A program made the position numbers and the translations under genes. A DNA stretch of 64,000 nucleotides, taken from contig NZ_MDGP01000001.1 in the NCBI RefSeq assembly GCF_001747095.1, forward strand, positions 3,393,001 to 3,457,000. The letters are read 5' to 3'. The DNA comes from Roseivirga sp. 4D4 (GTDB lineage: Bacteria > Bacteroidota > Bacteroidia > Cytophagales > Cyclobacteriaceae). This document shows, piece after piece, positions 17,756-26,846 of the stretch. The notes beneath the pieces were generated by a model, which saw only the letters and a list, made by a program, of their open reading frames with translations, did no database searches and was not told where the DNA came from. The first letter of the stretch is position 1. Every line of letters starts with the position of its first letter.

Positions 17756-20275
17756 ATGAAAATACGAAATCTTAGACCAGCAACATTCGTTGCTTGCATG
17801 CTAGCGGCTTTTATGCTGATAGCTGTAAACCCTGCTGAGGCTCAGCGGAGGAAAAAGAAGAAGGATGCTAAGAAAGAGCAAGAAACACCAAAGCCTGCTC
17901 CTAAAAAACCTGCTCCTAAAAAGGGAGGCATTCAGCCTTTCGATAAAGTAATTACAAAAGAAGCTAAGACCGATGAAGGTCTTTTCAACGTTCACAAAAT
18001 TGATAAGAAGTACTTCTTTGAGATTCCTAATGACATGTTGGGAAGAGATATGTTGATGGTAACGCGTATTGCCAAAACTGCTTCAGGCATTGGTTTTGGT
18101 GGTGGTAAGACCAATACTCAGATGTTGCGTTGGGAAAGAGTCAATGACAAAATTCTTCTTAGAATTATCTCAACGACCATTACAGCTGCAGATTCACTTC
18201 CAATAAGCGAAGCGGTTAATAACTCTAACCTCGAGCCAATTTTGGCGGCTTATGATATCAAAGCCTTGTCAAAAGACTCATCGGGCGTTGTTGTTGATGT
18301 AAGTGCACTATTGACTGGAGATGTAAAGCCTTTGGGTTTACCGCAGTTCAGAAGAACACAATACAGAGTTACCCGATTGGATGCCTCTAGATCCTATGTT
18401 TCTCGCGTAAGCAGTTACCCTGAAAACATTGAGTTAAGACATGTGAAAACATATTTCGCAAGCAACTCTCCATCAAGCTCTGCTGATGGATCGATCACGG
18501 TAGAAATGAGTAACTCGATGATTCTTTTGCCTGAAGTACCGATGCAAAGAAGGCTTTTTGACGAAAGAGTAGGTTGGTTTGCCAGAGGAACGACAGACTA
18601 CGGTTTGGACGCTCAGCAATCAAAAACGGTGAGATACCTTGATCGTTGGAGACTGGAAGTCAAAGAAGAGGACATGGACAAGTTCCGTAGAGGAGAGCTT
18701 GTAGTGCCTAAGAAACAAATTGTTTATTACGTAGATAGAGCTACTCCTAAGCAGTGGGTGCAGGCCATCAAAGATGGTATCGAAGATTGGCAAGTAGCAT
18801 TTGAAGCTGCTGGTTTCAAAGATGCAATTATCGCTGCTGACCCACCAAGTCCTGAAGAAGATCCTGATTGGAGCCCAGAAGATGTGAGGTACTCTGTAGT
18901 AAGATACTTGGCTTCTCCTATTCCAAATGCAAATGGTCCTCACGTATCTGATCCACGTTCTGGAGAAATTCTGGAAAGTGATATCAACTGGTACCACAAC
19001 GTAATGACGCTATTGAGAAGATGGTTCTTCGTTCAAACAGCGGCCATCAATCCACAGGCGCAAAGCTCAGAATTCGATGACGAAGTGATGTCTCGTTTGA
19101 TCCGTTTCGTGTCTTCTCACGAGGTAGGTCACACTTTAGGTTTACCACATAACTTTGGTTCTAGTAATGCATATCCGGTTGATTCCTTGAGATCAGCTTC
19201 ATTTACACAGAGAATGGGAACGGCTCCGTCTATCATGGACTATGCGCGTTTCAACTACATCGCTCAGCCAGAGGATGAAGGCGTAGCTCTGATGCCAGAA
19301 GTGGGTGAGTATGACAAGTACGCCATCGCATGGGGTTACAGACCAATTTTGGATGCTGATTCACCAGAAGCAGAATTGCCAACTTTGAGAAGATGGATCG
19401 AAGAGAAAAACGGAGACCCACTTTACAGATACGGTCGTCAGGGTAATGCGAATGATTACACTGCTCAAAGTGAAGACTTAGGTGACGATGCAATGAAAGC
19501 CAGTGATTATGGTATTGCCAACCTTAAGCGAATCATGACCAACCTTCGCGACTGGACCTATGTTCCAGGTTCTGATTATACTGAACTACAAGAAATGTAT
19601 GGTGAAGTAAGATCTCAATTCAACAGATACATGGGCCATGTGGGCCGATATGTAGGTGGTGTAAAAGAGAACTACAAGACTGCCGATCAAGATGGTTTAG
19701 TATATACGCATGCACCGAAGGCCAAGCAGAAAGAAGCTGTTAAGTTCATTATTGACAACCTCTTCAACACACCTAAGTGGATGTTAGATCAGGAGATTAT
19801 CGGTAGACTTCAGGATTACGGTGCAGTTGAAAGCATGCGTTCTCTTCAGGTCAATGCTATGAACTCTCTTCTTGAGTGGAGAAAGCTTGGTAGAGTGATC
19901 GAAAATGACGCTATGAATGGCGCTGATGCTTACCGCATCACAGAACTATTCTCAGATGTGAGAAACGGTATCTGGTCAGAGCTTCCAAGAGGAAGAGCGA
20001 TCGATACGTATAGAAGAAACCTTCAGAGAGCACATATTGAGCGTTTAGAATTACTTATGACTGGTGAAATGCCTCCAGTACCTGCACGTTTCAGACAGTT
20101 CTTTGGTCCTGGTATTGATGCGAGTCAATCAGACATCAGACCAGTAGTGAGAGCTGAGTTGAAAACGCTTCAGTCGAGAGTAAGAGCTGCTATTCCTAGA
20201 ACTTCAGACAGAATGTCTAAGATTCACCTGGAAGATGCGCTTGAAAGAATCAAGAACATCCTTGATCCTAAATAA
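17756..20275 (+). CDS. Secreted zinc-dependent metalloprotease (DUF5117/DUF4953 family)
   Basis: Protein of 839 residues with a signal peptide ending near AEAQ. A Lys/Pro-rich low-complexity stretch follows (about residues 31-57). The N-terminal half resembles the DUF5117/5118 region of these Bacteroidota proteases. The metzincin-type zinc site is HEVGHTLGLPH with ligands His455, His459 and His465, and catalytic Glu456. A conserved SIMDYARFNY follows, resembling the Met-turn. The C-terminal third is helical. It is presumably periplasmic or surface-exposed; substrate is unknown. It is a single gene ended by a strong terminator at 20294-20324. Confidence 0.9.
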   Translation: MKIRNLRPATFVACMLAAFMLIAVNPAEAQRRKKKKDAKKEQETPKPAPKKPAPKKGGIQPFDKVITKEAKTDEGLFNVHKIDKKYFFEIPNDMLGRDMLMVTRIAKTASGIGFGGGKTNTQMLRWERVNDKILLRIISTTITAADSLPISEAVNNSNLEPILAAYDIKALSKDSSGVVVDVSALLTGDVKPLGLPQFRRTQYRVTRLDASRSYVSRVSSYPENIELRHVKTYFASNSPSSSADGSITVEMSNSMILLPEVPMQRRLFDERVGWFARGTTDYGLDAQQSKTVRYLDRWRLEVKEEDMDKFRRGELVVPKKQIVYYVDRATPKQWVQAIKDGIEDWQVAFEAAGFKDAIIAADPPSPEEDPDWSPEDVRYSVVRYLASPIPNANGPHVSDPRSGEILESDINWYHNVMTLLRRWFFVQTAAINPQAQSSEFDDEVMSRLIRFVSSHEVGHTLGLPHNFGSSNAYPVDSLRSASFTQRMGTAPSIMDYARFNYIAQPEDEGVALMPEVGEYDKYAIAWGYRPILDADSPEAELPTLRRWIEEKNGDPLYRYGRQGNANDYTAQSEDLGDDAMKASDYGIANLKRIMTNLRDWTYVPGSDYTELQEMYGEVRSQFNRYMGHVGRYVGGVKENYKTADQDGLVYTHAPKAKQKEAVKFIIDNLFNTPKWMLDQEIIGRLQDYGAVESMRSLQVNAMNSLLEWRKLGRVIENDAMNGADAYRITELFSDVRNGIWSELPRGRAIDTYRRNLQRAHIERLELLMTGEMPPVPARFRQFFGPGIDASQSDIRPVVRAELKTLQSRVRAAIPRTSDRMSKIHLEDALERIKNILDPK

Positions 20276-20293
20276 GATTTCATTCAATTCAAT

Positions 20294-20324
20294 AAAAAAG
20301 CCCCGACTAGTCGGGGCTTTTTTT
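20294..20324. terminator. Bidirectional intrinsic terminator between convergent genes
   Basis: Perfect hairpin: AAAAAAGCCCCGA, loop CTAG, TCGGGGCTTTTTT. The A-run on the left and T-run on the right let it work on both strands, ending the metalloprotease (stop 20275) and the minus-strand aspartic protease (stop at 20344). Confidence 0.92.
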
Positions 20325-20343
20325 ATGTCTTAGGCTTTGCTAA

Positions 20344-21591
20344 TTATATCAGGTTCCTTAGCTCTATTTTCTTCTCTATTAACTTACCGTCTCTCTTAAC
20401 GACTATGGTGAGCACAGTTCCAGAGGGCTGTCTTAAAAGACTGTTCATACTGGCAAAAGAATAAAAGAATACCGGCTTGTCACCAATAGAAATGATCTCA
20501 TCACCAGGTTGGATGTCCATTTGCTGTGCCGGTGAATCAGGAATGATTTTAGCGACAAAATATCGGTTAAGCTCTTCACCAGAAACGTTAAACGTGAAGC
20601 CTGCTGTATTGAACTTGAAAGAGTTTTTATAGTTGTCGTTACGCTTTAGGTAGATCGCCTCGTTGAGGTAATCAAAAATGATGTTGAATCGAGACAATAC
20701 GTCAGAACCGATGGTACCATATCGCTTAATTTGCTTGGCATTTCCTTCAATTCCATCTACGACTTTCTTTACCTGCCAATTTTCAGGGAATGAAGTGACG
20801 ACTTTTGAAAACCTGAATTTTCTTCCAAAACGAAGACCCTGTACCCTACCAACTTTTCCTTCCAGTTCTCCAATCAAACTGCTGCCTAGAGAGTGGTCAA
20901 CTGTGTGCTTCGGAAGTACAATCTCTTCATGACGTTCCTGATCCAAAAACAGGGCGCTACTCGCACCGGTATCGATCAGTAAGTTCACTTCTTTTCTTCT
21001 TTGGCCTTTCTGCTTGATTTGAGCCTCGATATATGGGCGAAAATCGCGAATCTCTACATCTACTTTTCTAAAACCTTTAGGCGCCCTGAATTTATCTGGT
21101 TCGTAAAGGCGAAGCTTTTCGTTCTCATAGTCAACCTCCACCACAAAGCGATTAAACAGTTCCGAGCCCAAAATACCATGGGCTTCAACCCCTAGTACAT
21201 TACGGATGTCTGAGCCACTATCTTCCAATAACAACATGGATTGATCTTTTCCACTGACGCCATTGAGCTTGATGCTTAGGTTACTAGCCACGATCAAGTC
21301 GGTAATTTTATCTCCATTGCCAGCGTATATTGGAATGGTTCTGGCATTGGCCAGGTTATTATCGGCTATGACAAAACGATCGAAGATCATTCCCGATTCA
21401 GAGCCTGTATCTAGAATAAAGTTGAAGGGTCCCTCACCATTCACAAGAATAGGAACGATGATGAGGTTACTCTCATCTTTGAAGCTGAGTTCTACATATT
21501 GTTTGCCATCGTCAAAGGAGAAACCTAGCGAGTTTTGGGCAAAACTATTGATTGTAAAAAGTAACGCGAATGTCAGTATGGTATATCGCAT
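20344..21591 (-). CDS. Secreted retropepsin-like aspartic protease with PDZ domain (second copy)
   Basis: Protein of about 415 residues with a signal peptide MRYTILTFALLF...SFAQ; the start at 21591 is chosen because the longer frame to 21702 adds 37 residues before it and would run into the upstream gene. Two retropepsin lobes carry LDTGSESGM and LIDTGASSA, and a C-terminal PDZ domain (SPAQQMDIQPGDEIISIGD) follows. The layout is the same as the protein at 4814-5977, though sequence similarity is moderate. It is likely periplasmic. The role is unknown; many Bacteroidota carry several of these. Confidence 0.85.
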   Translation of the reverse strand: MRYTILTFALLFTINSFAQNSLGFSFDDGKQYVELSFKDESNLIIVPILVNGEGPFNFILDTGSESGMIFDRFVIADNNLANARTIPIYAGNGDKITDLIVASNLSIKLNGVSGKDQSMLLLEDSGSDIRNVLGVEAHGILGSELFNRFVVEVDYENEKLRLYEPDKFRAPKGFRKVDVEIRDFRPYIEAQIKQKGQRRKEVNLLIDTGASSALFLDQERHEEIVLPKHTVDHSLGSSLIGELEGKVGRVQGLRFGRKFRFSKVVTSFPENWQVKKVVDGIEGNAKQIKRYGTIGSDVLSRFNIIFDYLNEAIYLKRNDNYKNSFKFNTAGFTFNVSGEELNRYFVAKIIPDSPAQQMDIQPGDEIISIGDKPVFFYSFASMNSLLRQPSGTVLTIVVKRDGKLIEKKIELRNLI

Positions 21592-21661
21592 AGTAATGAT
21601 TTTGGTTGGAAGGCTGTTGAGCCAACTAATTAACACTAACGGACTATTCATACCCTTAGTT

Positions 21662-22096
21662 TTATTTGAAAACCCTCTTATAGATAGGTTTACGGTAAAC
21701 AAACTGCAAAAATAGCAAAGGATAGAGTAGAACGGTCATCATTTTATTATTGGCTTTATACTCAATGCTATCCACAATTTGACAGCCATCAGCATTGCCA
21801 ATCAGGATGTGGTGATGTTTCCAGAAACGGAACGGGAAGGGCAGTACAATTCCCTCATCGATAAACTCGAAACGATCCGGTGTTTCATTATCATAGGTGA
21901 TTTCACTGACCCACTTTTGCTTGCCAACTTTAAAGTCCAATAACAGCTCTACCAGGTCTCCTTTTAGGCAGCCATCGAACCTCAGTAGGGAGACCGAGGG
22001 AAACGGAGGGTTCAATTTCAGGAACAAGTCCTCATTAAAGCCAGCCTTCACTTGGGCTAAAGATTGCCGGACTTCTGTGGTCACCTTTACATGCAT
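21662..22096 (-). CDS. SRPBCC-family ligand-binding protein
   Basis: Protein of 144 residues without signal peptide. The pattern of an N-terminal strand (MHVKVTTEV), the FNEDLFLKLNPPFPSV helix region and DGCQIVDSIEYK resembles the START/SRPBCC-like group often described as ligand-binding proteins of the cyclase/dehydrase type. Such proteins bind hydrophobic small molecules, but no ligand is known for this one. It lies divergent from the TPR-CHAT gene, with 100 bases between start codons. The C-terminal hydrophobic stretch (LLYPLLFLQFVY) may touch the membrane. Confidence 0.65.
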   Translation of the reverse strand: MHVKVTTEVRQSLAQVKAGFNEDLFLKLNPPFPSVSLLRFDGCLKGDLVELLLDFKVGKQKWVSEITYDNETPDRFEFIDEGIVLPFPFRFWKHHHILIGNADGCQIVDSIEYKANNKMMTVLLYPLLFLQFVYRKPIYKRVFK

Positions 22097-22142
22097 AGGA
22101 GGATAACATGAAATGCGACTAAATGTTAGTGCCTAACAGTTG

Positions 22143-22173
22143 TTTGTATGTTGAATGATTGTTCGTATCTTCA
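22143..22173 (+). promoter_or_regulatory. Candidate promoter of the TPR-CHAT gene
   Basis: TTTG at 22143-22146 and TATCTTCA at 22166-22173 are 19 bases apart, the spacing of Bacteroidota promoters; the -7 box matches four of six fixed positions. It overlaps the first in-frame ATG (22148), which argues that translation starts further down, at the GTG at 22199 or the ATG at 22232. Confidence 0.4.
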
Positions 22174-22198
22174 TTTAGATTCACCTCGACTAGTTAAA

Positions 22199-25100
22199 GT
22201 GTTTAAAATATACCCGCAGGTCATACGCTTAATGGCCTCTATACTCTTGTTATTGGCTACCCAAGGCATTATCCTATCACAAGAGCTTGCGCTTAAATCA
22301 AAATACGCCTATTCCACTCCGGCTCTGGATGCCGCTCAACAACTTTACAGTCAAAAGAAATACCCTGAAGCCCTAGCCGCTTTTGAAGCCATCATTGCTG
22401 AAGCCGAAGCACAGCAAAACTATGAGGAGGTCGTTTATGCAATGGAGAAGAAGGCCTTGGCGTTGAGGAGGCTGGGTAGGTATGATGGAGCTGTTTCTAC
22501 AATGGATCAGGCAATACTCCTAGCGAAGGGAAATTTACCTGGAGATCACTTTTTGATCTCTAAGATGTACTATACTCGAGGCTCTACCGATCATATTTTG
22601 CGTGACTACTATGACGCCAGAGCTTATATGGATACAGCCCAAATCTATTATGAGAATGCCAGCACCTATGATTCCACTGCGCACTACAGAATCATGGAAT
22701 ATAAATACTATGCTTATCAGTATTCTGAGGGCAGTCCTGACACCCTATTAAAGTACTTGGACAAACTGGTATTCCTAGAAAAAGCGAGAAATGGAAGCCC
22801 TAATCGCGTGAGCAACTTATTGCAAGGGTATCCTACAATCTTTATTCAGAAAGGAGACTTTAGTCAAGCTCTTGCTTATGCTATTCAAGCTTACAGGTTT
22901 GCCATTGAAAACAAGGATAGGATATCAACAAGATATTTTGTTGAAGCTCAATTCTATTTGACCCAAGTATTGTTCTACCGAAGAGATTTTAAAAGAGCAC
23001 TTGACATATCGAAGGAGGCAGTCCCCTTTTTGGAATCTACCCCGATAGACCAAATGCCAGAATATTACTCATTCAATAATTTGATTGGATTAATTCATAT
23101 GTCCTTAGGTGATAGCAAAACTGCTCTTGAGTATTTCAAGGTTGCAAGTGAAATACCATTGGGTGTAGGCGATATGTCTAACCAAAGGCAAAACTCTCTG
23201 TTTCAAGCAAGGCAGATGATTAATCTAGGACTATGTTACGAAAGCCTTGGCCAGATGGAAAAGGCGAAAACATATCTAGAGGGGTCATTAATAAAAATGA
23301 AAAACCTTATGACCTCTCCCAGCCCGAATCTTCATGACAACTATGAATATTTGGGAGATTTCTATTCAAGAGAGGCTAAGTTAAGTGATGCAATAACATC
23401 TTATGATTCCGCACTCAGAAATGGATTGTCATCATTTGACGGTGGGATACTTGATTTTCCCAGCACAAGTAAAACTGTCAATTATTCATTCGTTGATCTT
23501 AGAACTTTATCAAAGAAAGCAGAGAGTTTAAAGAGACAAGGAGTTAAAAATGATTTTGATAAGAAGTATTTGTTGGCGGCAAAAAAGTATGTGGAGCTTA
23601 CTGCTCAAGTCTTACTAAAAAATAGAGAAGAGTTTCTTGAATCTGAAGGGAAATTGTTTCTGAGTGAGAATTTCAAGAGGCTATATGAAACGGGAATTAG
23701 CACCAACTATGAGCTGTTCAGGCTTACTAAGGACAGGCGTTTTTTTGAGAATGCGATGTCCTTCGCAAGGCAAAGCAAGGCTATCCTATTCCTCGAACAG
23801 TCACATGAATTCACTTTAGTTAATAACAACTTTATTTCGCCTTCATTGAAAGAGGAATTTTTTAACTCCAAGAGTAATATTGAAAGGCTCCAACGTGCGT
23901 TTTATGAGCTAATTAATGTCTCAGTCACTGGTGATTCAATACTAAGTCTAAACGAAGAACTTTTAAAAGCGAGACTTGACAACGAAAATATCAAGAAAAG
24001 AATAAAAGAGGAGTTAAGAGGTTTTGACCGAGGAGAAGCATTTTTTGAAGGGCTATTACAAAACGAAGCAATGGGCAAACTCGAGGAAGGTCAGGCTCTT
24101 ATAGAGTTCTTTTTCGGTGTTGATCATGTTTATATACTTGGGAGAGACTTTGAAAATATAGCATTTCATCGAGTAGAGATAGATAGCTCATTGTTGAGCT
24201 CATTGAACTCTGTAATTACTCTAACTTCTAGGGCTCCAAAAGTCAAAAATATTCAAGAGGAATTTGAGGAGTTCTCAGAGAACGCGTTCTTTTTATATCG
24301 TGCGCTTATTGAACCGTCACTCAAGGACCTTGATGGTTCAATAGATAGACTTATTGTTGTTCCCGATGAAATATTATCTCGTCTAGCTTTTGGAGCCCTA
24401 GTTCAAAACCTGAATGGCTCAGAAAATAGCTTTGATCAACTACAATATTTGTTGTTGAAGTACAAGTTTCAATATCTACTTTCGTCAGAATTGTATGGAA
24501 ATAGAAAAGCTACTAGGAATGCAAGCGGTCAACTCCTAGGTATAGGTTTTAAAGAAAGCACTTCAGTCCATGAAGGCTACTCAATGGGTTCATTGCCTGG
24601 GACAGAAAAAGAAATAGCTTTTCTTCAGAGCAGTATTTCTGGAACCTACTTGCCAAATGGAACAAAAAAAGACTTTCTTAATAAAGCTCGTGATTATGAT
24701 GTTCTTCATTTAGCAGTGCATGGTAAAGCTGATAGTAGCAGTAGGTATGAGTCTAGCTTGATTTTTAATGGGGCCAGCGATAATGTATTGAACACTAATG
24801 ACTTGTATTTGGCAGGTCTTCAAGCCAGGTTGACCGTTTTAAGTGCATGTGAAAGTGGTCGAGGTCAAATTAATCAAGGGGAGGGGACTTTTAGTATAGC
24901 TCGCGGATTTGCTCTGGTTGGAATACCATCGATAGTAATGAGTCTTTGGAAGGTAAATGACAAGATTACATCAGAAATGATGGTAGATATGTACGATAAT
25001 TTTGTGAATCATGGTGTGGCAATAAATGATGCACTTCATGACTCTAAGTTACAGTACCTAGGATCTGGCGATGAGTATTCCGCGCACCCATACTATTGGG

Positions 25101-25243
25101 CTTCTTTCTTGCATTTAGGGGAAGATATAATGTTAGATAATGGAGACAATCTATTTAAAGACTACCTATGGTACGTCCTTACAACAATAATGTCTGGGGC
25201 TATACTTTATGTTGTTATACGAAGAAAAAGAAAAAGGGCTTAA
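22199..25243 (+). CDS. TPR-CHAT protease, secreted and anchored at C-terminus
   Basis: Protein of about 1000 residues. An N-terminal signal-like segment (LMASILLLLATQGIILSQ) leads to a long TPR-type helical region, a linker helix region and a C-terminal CHAT domain, a caspase-like cysteine protease fold. The catalytic pair is visible: His841 in LAVHGKAD and Cys884 in LSACESGRG (numbered from 22199). After CHAT a membrane helix (YVLTTIMSGAILYVVI) and the basic tail RRKRKRA suggest the protease faces the periplasm. The longer frame begins at 22148, but a candidate promoter overlaps that start. It is convergent with an anti-sigma/sigma pair, pointing to a role in signalling by cleavage (inference). 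Confidence 0.9.
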   Translation: MFKIYPQVIRLMASILLLLATQGIILSQELALKSKYAYSTPALDAAQQLYSQKKYPEALAAFEAIIAEAEAQQNYEEVVYAMEKKALALRRLGRYDGAVSTMDQAILLAKGNLPGDHFLISKMYYTRGSTDHILRDYYDARAYMDTAQIYYENASTYDSTAHYRIMEYKYYAYQYSEGSPDTLLKYLDKLVFLEKARNGSPNRVSNLLQGYPTIFIQKGDFSQALAYAIQAYRFAIENKDRISTRYFVEAQFYLTQVLFYRRDFKRALDISKEAVPFLESTPIDQMPEYYSFNNLIGLIHMSLGDSKTALEYFKVASEIPLGVGDMSNQRQNSLFQARQMINLGLCYESLGQMEKAKTYLEGSLIKMKNLMTSPSPNLHDNYEYLGDFYSREAKLSDAITSYDSALRNGLSSFDGGILDFPSTSKTVNYSFVDLRTLSKKAESLKRQGVKNDFDKKYLLAAKKYVELTAQVLLKNREEFLESEGKLFLSENFKRLYETGISTNYELFRLTKDRRFFENAMSFARQSKAILFLEQSHEFTLVNNNFISPSLKEEFFNSKSNIERLQRAFYELINVSVTGDSILSLNEELLKARLDNENIKKRIKEELRGFDRGEAFFEGLLQNEAMGKLEEGQALIEFFFGVDHVYILGRDFENIAFHRVEIDSSLLSSLNSVITLTSRAPKVKNIQEEFEEFSENAFFLYRALIEPSLKDLDGSIDRLIVVPDEILSRLAFGALVQNLNGSENSFDQLQYLLLKYKFQYLLSSELYGNRKATRNASGQLLGIGFKESTSVHEGYSMGSLPGTEKEIAFLQSSISGTYLPNGTKKDFLNKARDYDVLHLAVHGKADSSSRYESSLIFNGASDNVLNTNDLYLAGLQARLTVLSACESGRGQINQGEGTFSIARGFALVGIPSIVMSLWKVNDKITSEMMVDMYDNFVNHGVAINDALHDSKLQYLGSGDEYSAHPYYWASFLHLGEDIMLDNGDNLFKDYLWYVLTTIMSGAILYVVIRRKRKRA

Positions 25244-25251
25244 TAGCCCTT
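25221..25251 (-). terminator. Terminator of the sigma/anti-sigma operon inside the CHAT 3' end
   Basis: Hairpin AAGGGCT-TAAT-AGCCCTT at 25234-25251. On the minus strand it is followed by TTTTTCTTTTTC, a U-rich tract, so it should end the transcript coming from 26846. The stem spans the CHAT stop codon, so the two convergent units share the sequence. Confidence 0.7.
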
Positions 25252-25285
25252 CTTCTCGCGTGTATATGTGTGTGGAATAAAATTC

Positions 25286-26299
25286 TTACATTCTTTTGTC
25301 GAGAATAAAAGCAAAGCCTTTCCCATTTCTACCTTTGGCCTCACGTAAAATAATAAACTCAACAATGTCTCCATCTTGCAGACCAGTAATAGGGTCGTCT
25401 GTATGAAATCTGTATAGTTTTCTGGAATTGAAGTCTGATAACTCACCAAACTGGACCCTCCTCTGGTCAACGAACGAACCATCGGGAGAATCAATATCCG
25501 GCTCTTCCTCTATTATAATTATTGGTCCTTCACCTGCGGTTTCGAGAGTTTCATAACCCAATCGACTAAGTACCATTTTACTTCTTTTTTGGAATGACCC
25601 TTTTGAAAAGTTTAGGCCAACCAATGAAGTCAACGCTTCCTCCACTTTCTTATCAGCTAAAAGCGCCATACTCAAATACCATTTCGACTGATCTTTGAAA
25701 GTAGAGAAGTTATTCAGTGTAGTATTTAAGTTCTCAACGGCAGTTTTATAATCACCGATTTCTATATTGGCAATACCCATATAGAAGTAGTTTTCAGCGG
25801 TCTTTTCTACTTCTACTAAAGCTTCGAAGTTTTCAACTGCCAAGGCATAGTTACCTGCATCATAAGCACTGTAAGCAGCAGCACTCATTGATTCTGTTTC
25901 TATGGCTTCGCCCCTGACTTGTCCGTTAAGGTTATTATAAGGTTTGTAATATTCTGTAAATACGTCCTGCGGTGACGGTTGCCCGCTCCCGTTGAGGACA
26001 AAGTAGCTGACCGATACCATCAGTATCAGGCTGGCAGCCACGGTTAACATTCTTTTCATAGCAGTCTGATTGTTGTTAGTCGTCAATTCCTCTTGGTTGA
26101 GGGAGTCCTCGATGTCAGTCAGTAAGGACTTAATGTTTTTGCGGGCTTCTAATTTGACGGCAAGTTTAACCTCTTTGATCTCCTGAAATTCATGGTTGAA
26201 TTGTGGATCAGTCTTCAGCCTTTCATTAAAGGCTTTAAGTTCGCTTTTGTCAAGCTCATTGGAAAAGTATCTGTCTAGCAGATCAAAATTGCTCATCAT
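25286..26299 (-). CDS. Single-pass membrane TPR protein, probable anti-sigma factor
   Basis: Protein of 337 residues. The N-terminal 80 residues are cytosolic and resemble the anti-sigma segment of FecR-like proteins (FDLLDRYFSNELDKSE, then FNERLKTDPQF). One membrane helix (about 84-103, MLTVAASLILMVSVSYFVL) is followed by a periplasmic region with about three TPR-like repeats (140-245, with AYSAYDAGNYALAVENFEAL) and a C-terminal domain of about 80 residues after an acidic linker. It follows the sigma factor gene by 10 bases on the same strand. This gives the layout expected of a membrane anti-sigma with a periplasmic sensor. No catalytic motif is visible. Confidence 0.8.
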   Translation of the reverse strand: MMSNFDLLDRYFSNELDKSELKAFNERLKTDPQFNHEFQEIKEVKLAVKLEARKNIKSLLTDIEDSLNQEELTTNNNQTAMKRMLTVAASLILMVSVSYFVLNGSGQPSPQDVFTEYYKPYNNLNGQVRGEAIETESMSAAAYSAYDAGNYALAVENFEALVEVEKTAENYFYMGIANIEIGDYKTAVENLNTTLNNFSTFKDQSKWYLSMALLADKKVEEALTSLVGLNFSKGSFQKRSKMVLSRLGYETLETAGEGPIIIIEEEPDIDSPDGSFVDQRRVQFGELSDFNSRKLYRFHTDDPITGLQDGDIVEFIILREAKGRNGKGFAFILDKRM

Positions 26300-26309
26300 A
26301 AGGGTTTAC

Positions 26310-26846
26310 CTATAGTTGATTCTTTATTCTCTGGATACACTTGTATTTCAAATTCTTTACAGTGTTTCCATTTTTATATCTCATTACCTCGGCAATCTCA
26401 TCGTTGCTCAGGTTGTTGAAATAAAAAAGTCTTAGTATTTCACTACAGGGTTCTCCCAGCTCGGAAACGAGCTTTTTGATTTTATTAAGTCTGACCTCTT
26501 TCTCTGGATTTTCTTCTTCCAGTGCCTCGAAAAGCTCGTCTTCATCAATTTCTTCTTGATAAGAGATCTTTGAATTTTTTCGCGTGTCTGCGAGTAGCTT
26601 GTTCTTGCCGATAGAGTAGAGATAAGTCTTAATCCCTGCTTCATTCATTTCTTCAAATGACTCTTCTAGAACGTTTTCGTAGAAGGAGAGTATGGAGTAT
26701 TGAAAAATATCAACAGCCTCGTCATCGGTGCACTTGTGGGTATAGGTGATCCACTTTAAAAAACTGGCCCTATATTTCTTATAAATGTCCTCAAGTGCAG
26801 TACGATCACCGTTCCGCAATCGCAAGATCAACGAGTTTACACTCAT
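26310..26846 (-). CDS. ECF-like RNA polymerase sigma factor
   Basis: Sigma-70-family factor of 178 residues with regions 2 and 4 only. Region 2 includes DIYKKYRASFLKWI and the DIFQYSILSFYEN segment; region 4 carries the helix-turn-helix LSNDEIAEVMRYKNGNTVKNLKYKC. An acidic linker (EEIDEDELFEALEEENPEKE) separates them. The next gene downstream is a membrane TPR anti-sigma-like protein, and the TPR-CHAT protease gene converges on the pair. The preceding region (26847-27074) is very A/T-rich and holds GTCACCC and GGGTGAC 140 bases apart; no clear autoregulated promoter could be assigned. Confidence 0.88.
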   Translation of the reverse strand: MSVNSLILRLRNGDRTALEDIYKKYRASFLKWITYTHKCTDDEAVDIFQYSILSFYENVLEESFEEMNEAGIKTYLYSIGKNKLLADTRKNSKISYQEEIDEDELFEALEEENPEKEVRLNKIKKLVSELGEPCSEILRLFYFNNLSNDEIAEVMRYKNGNTVKNLKYKCIQRIKNQL

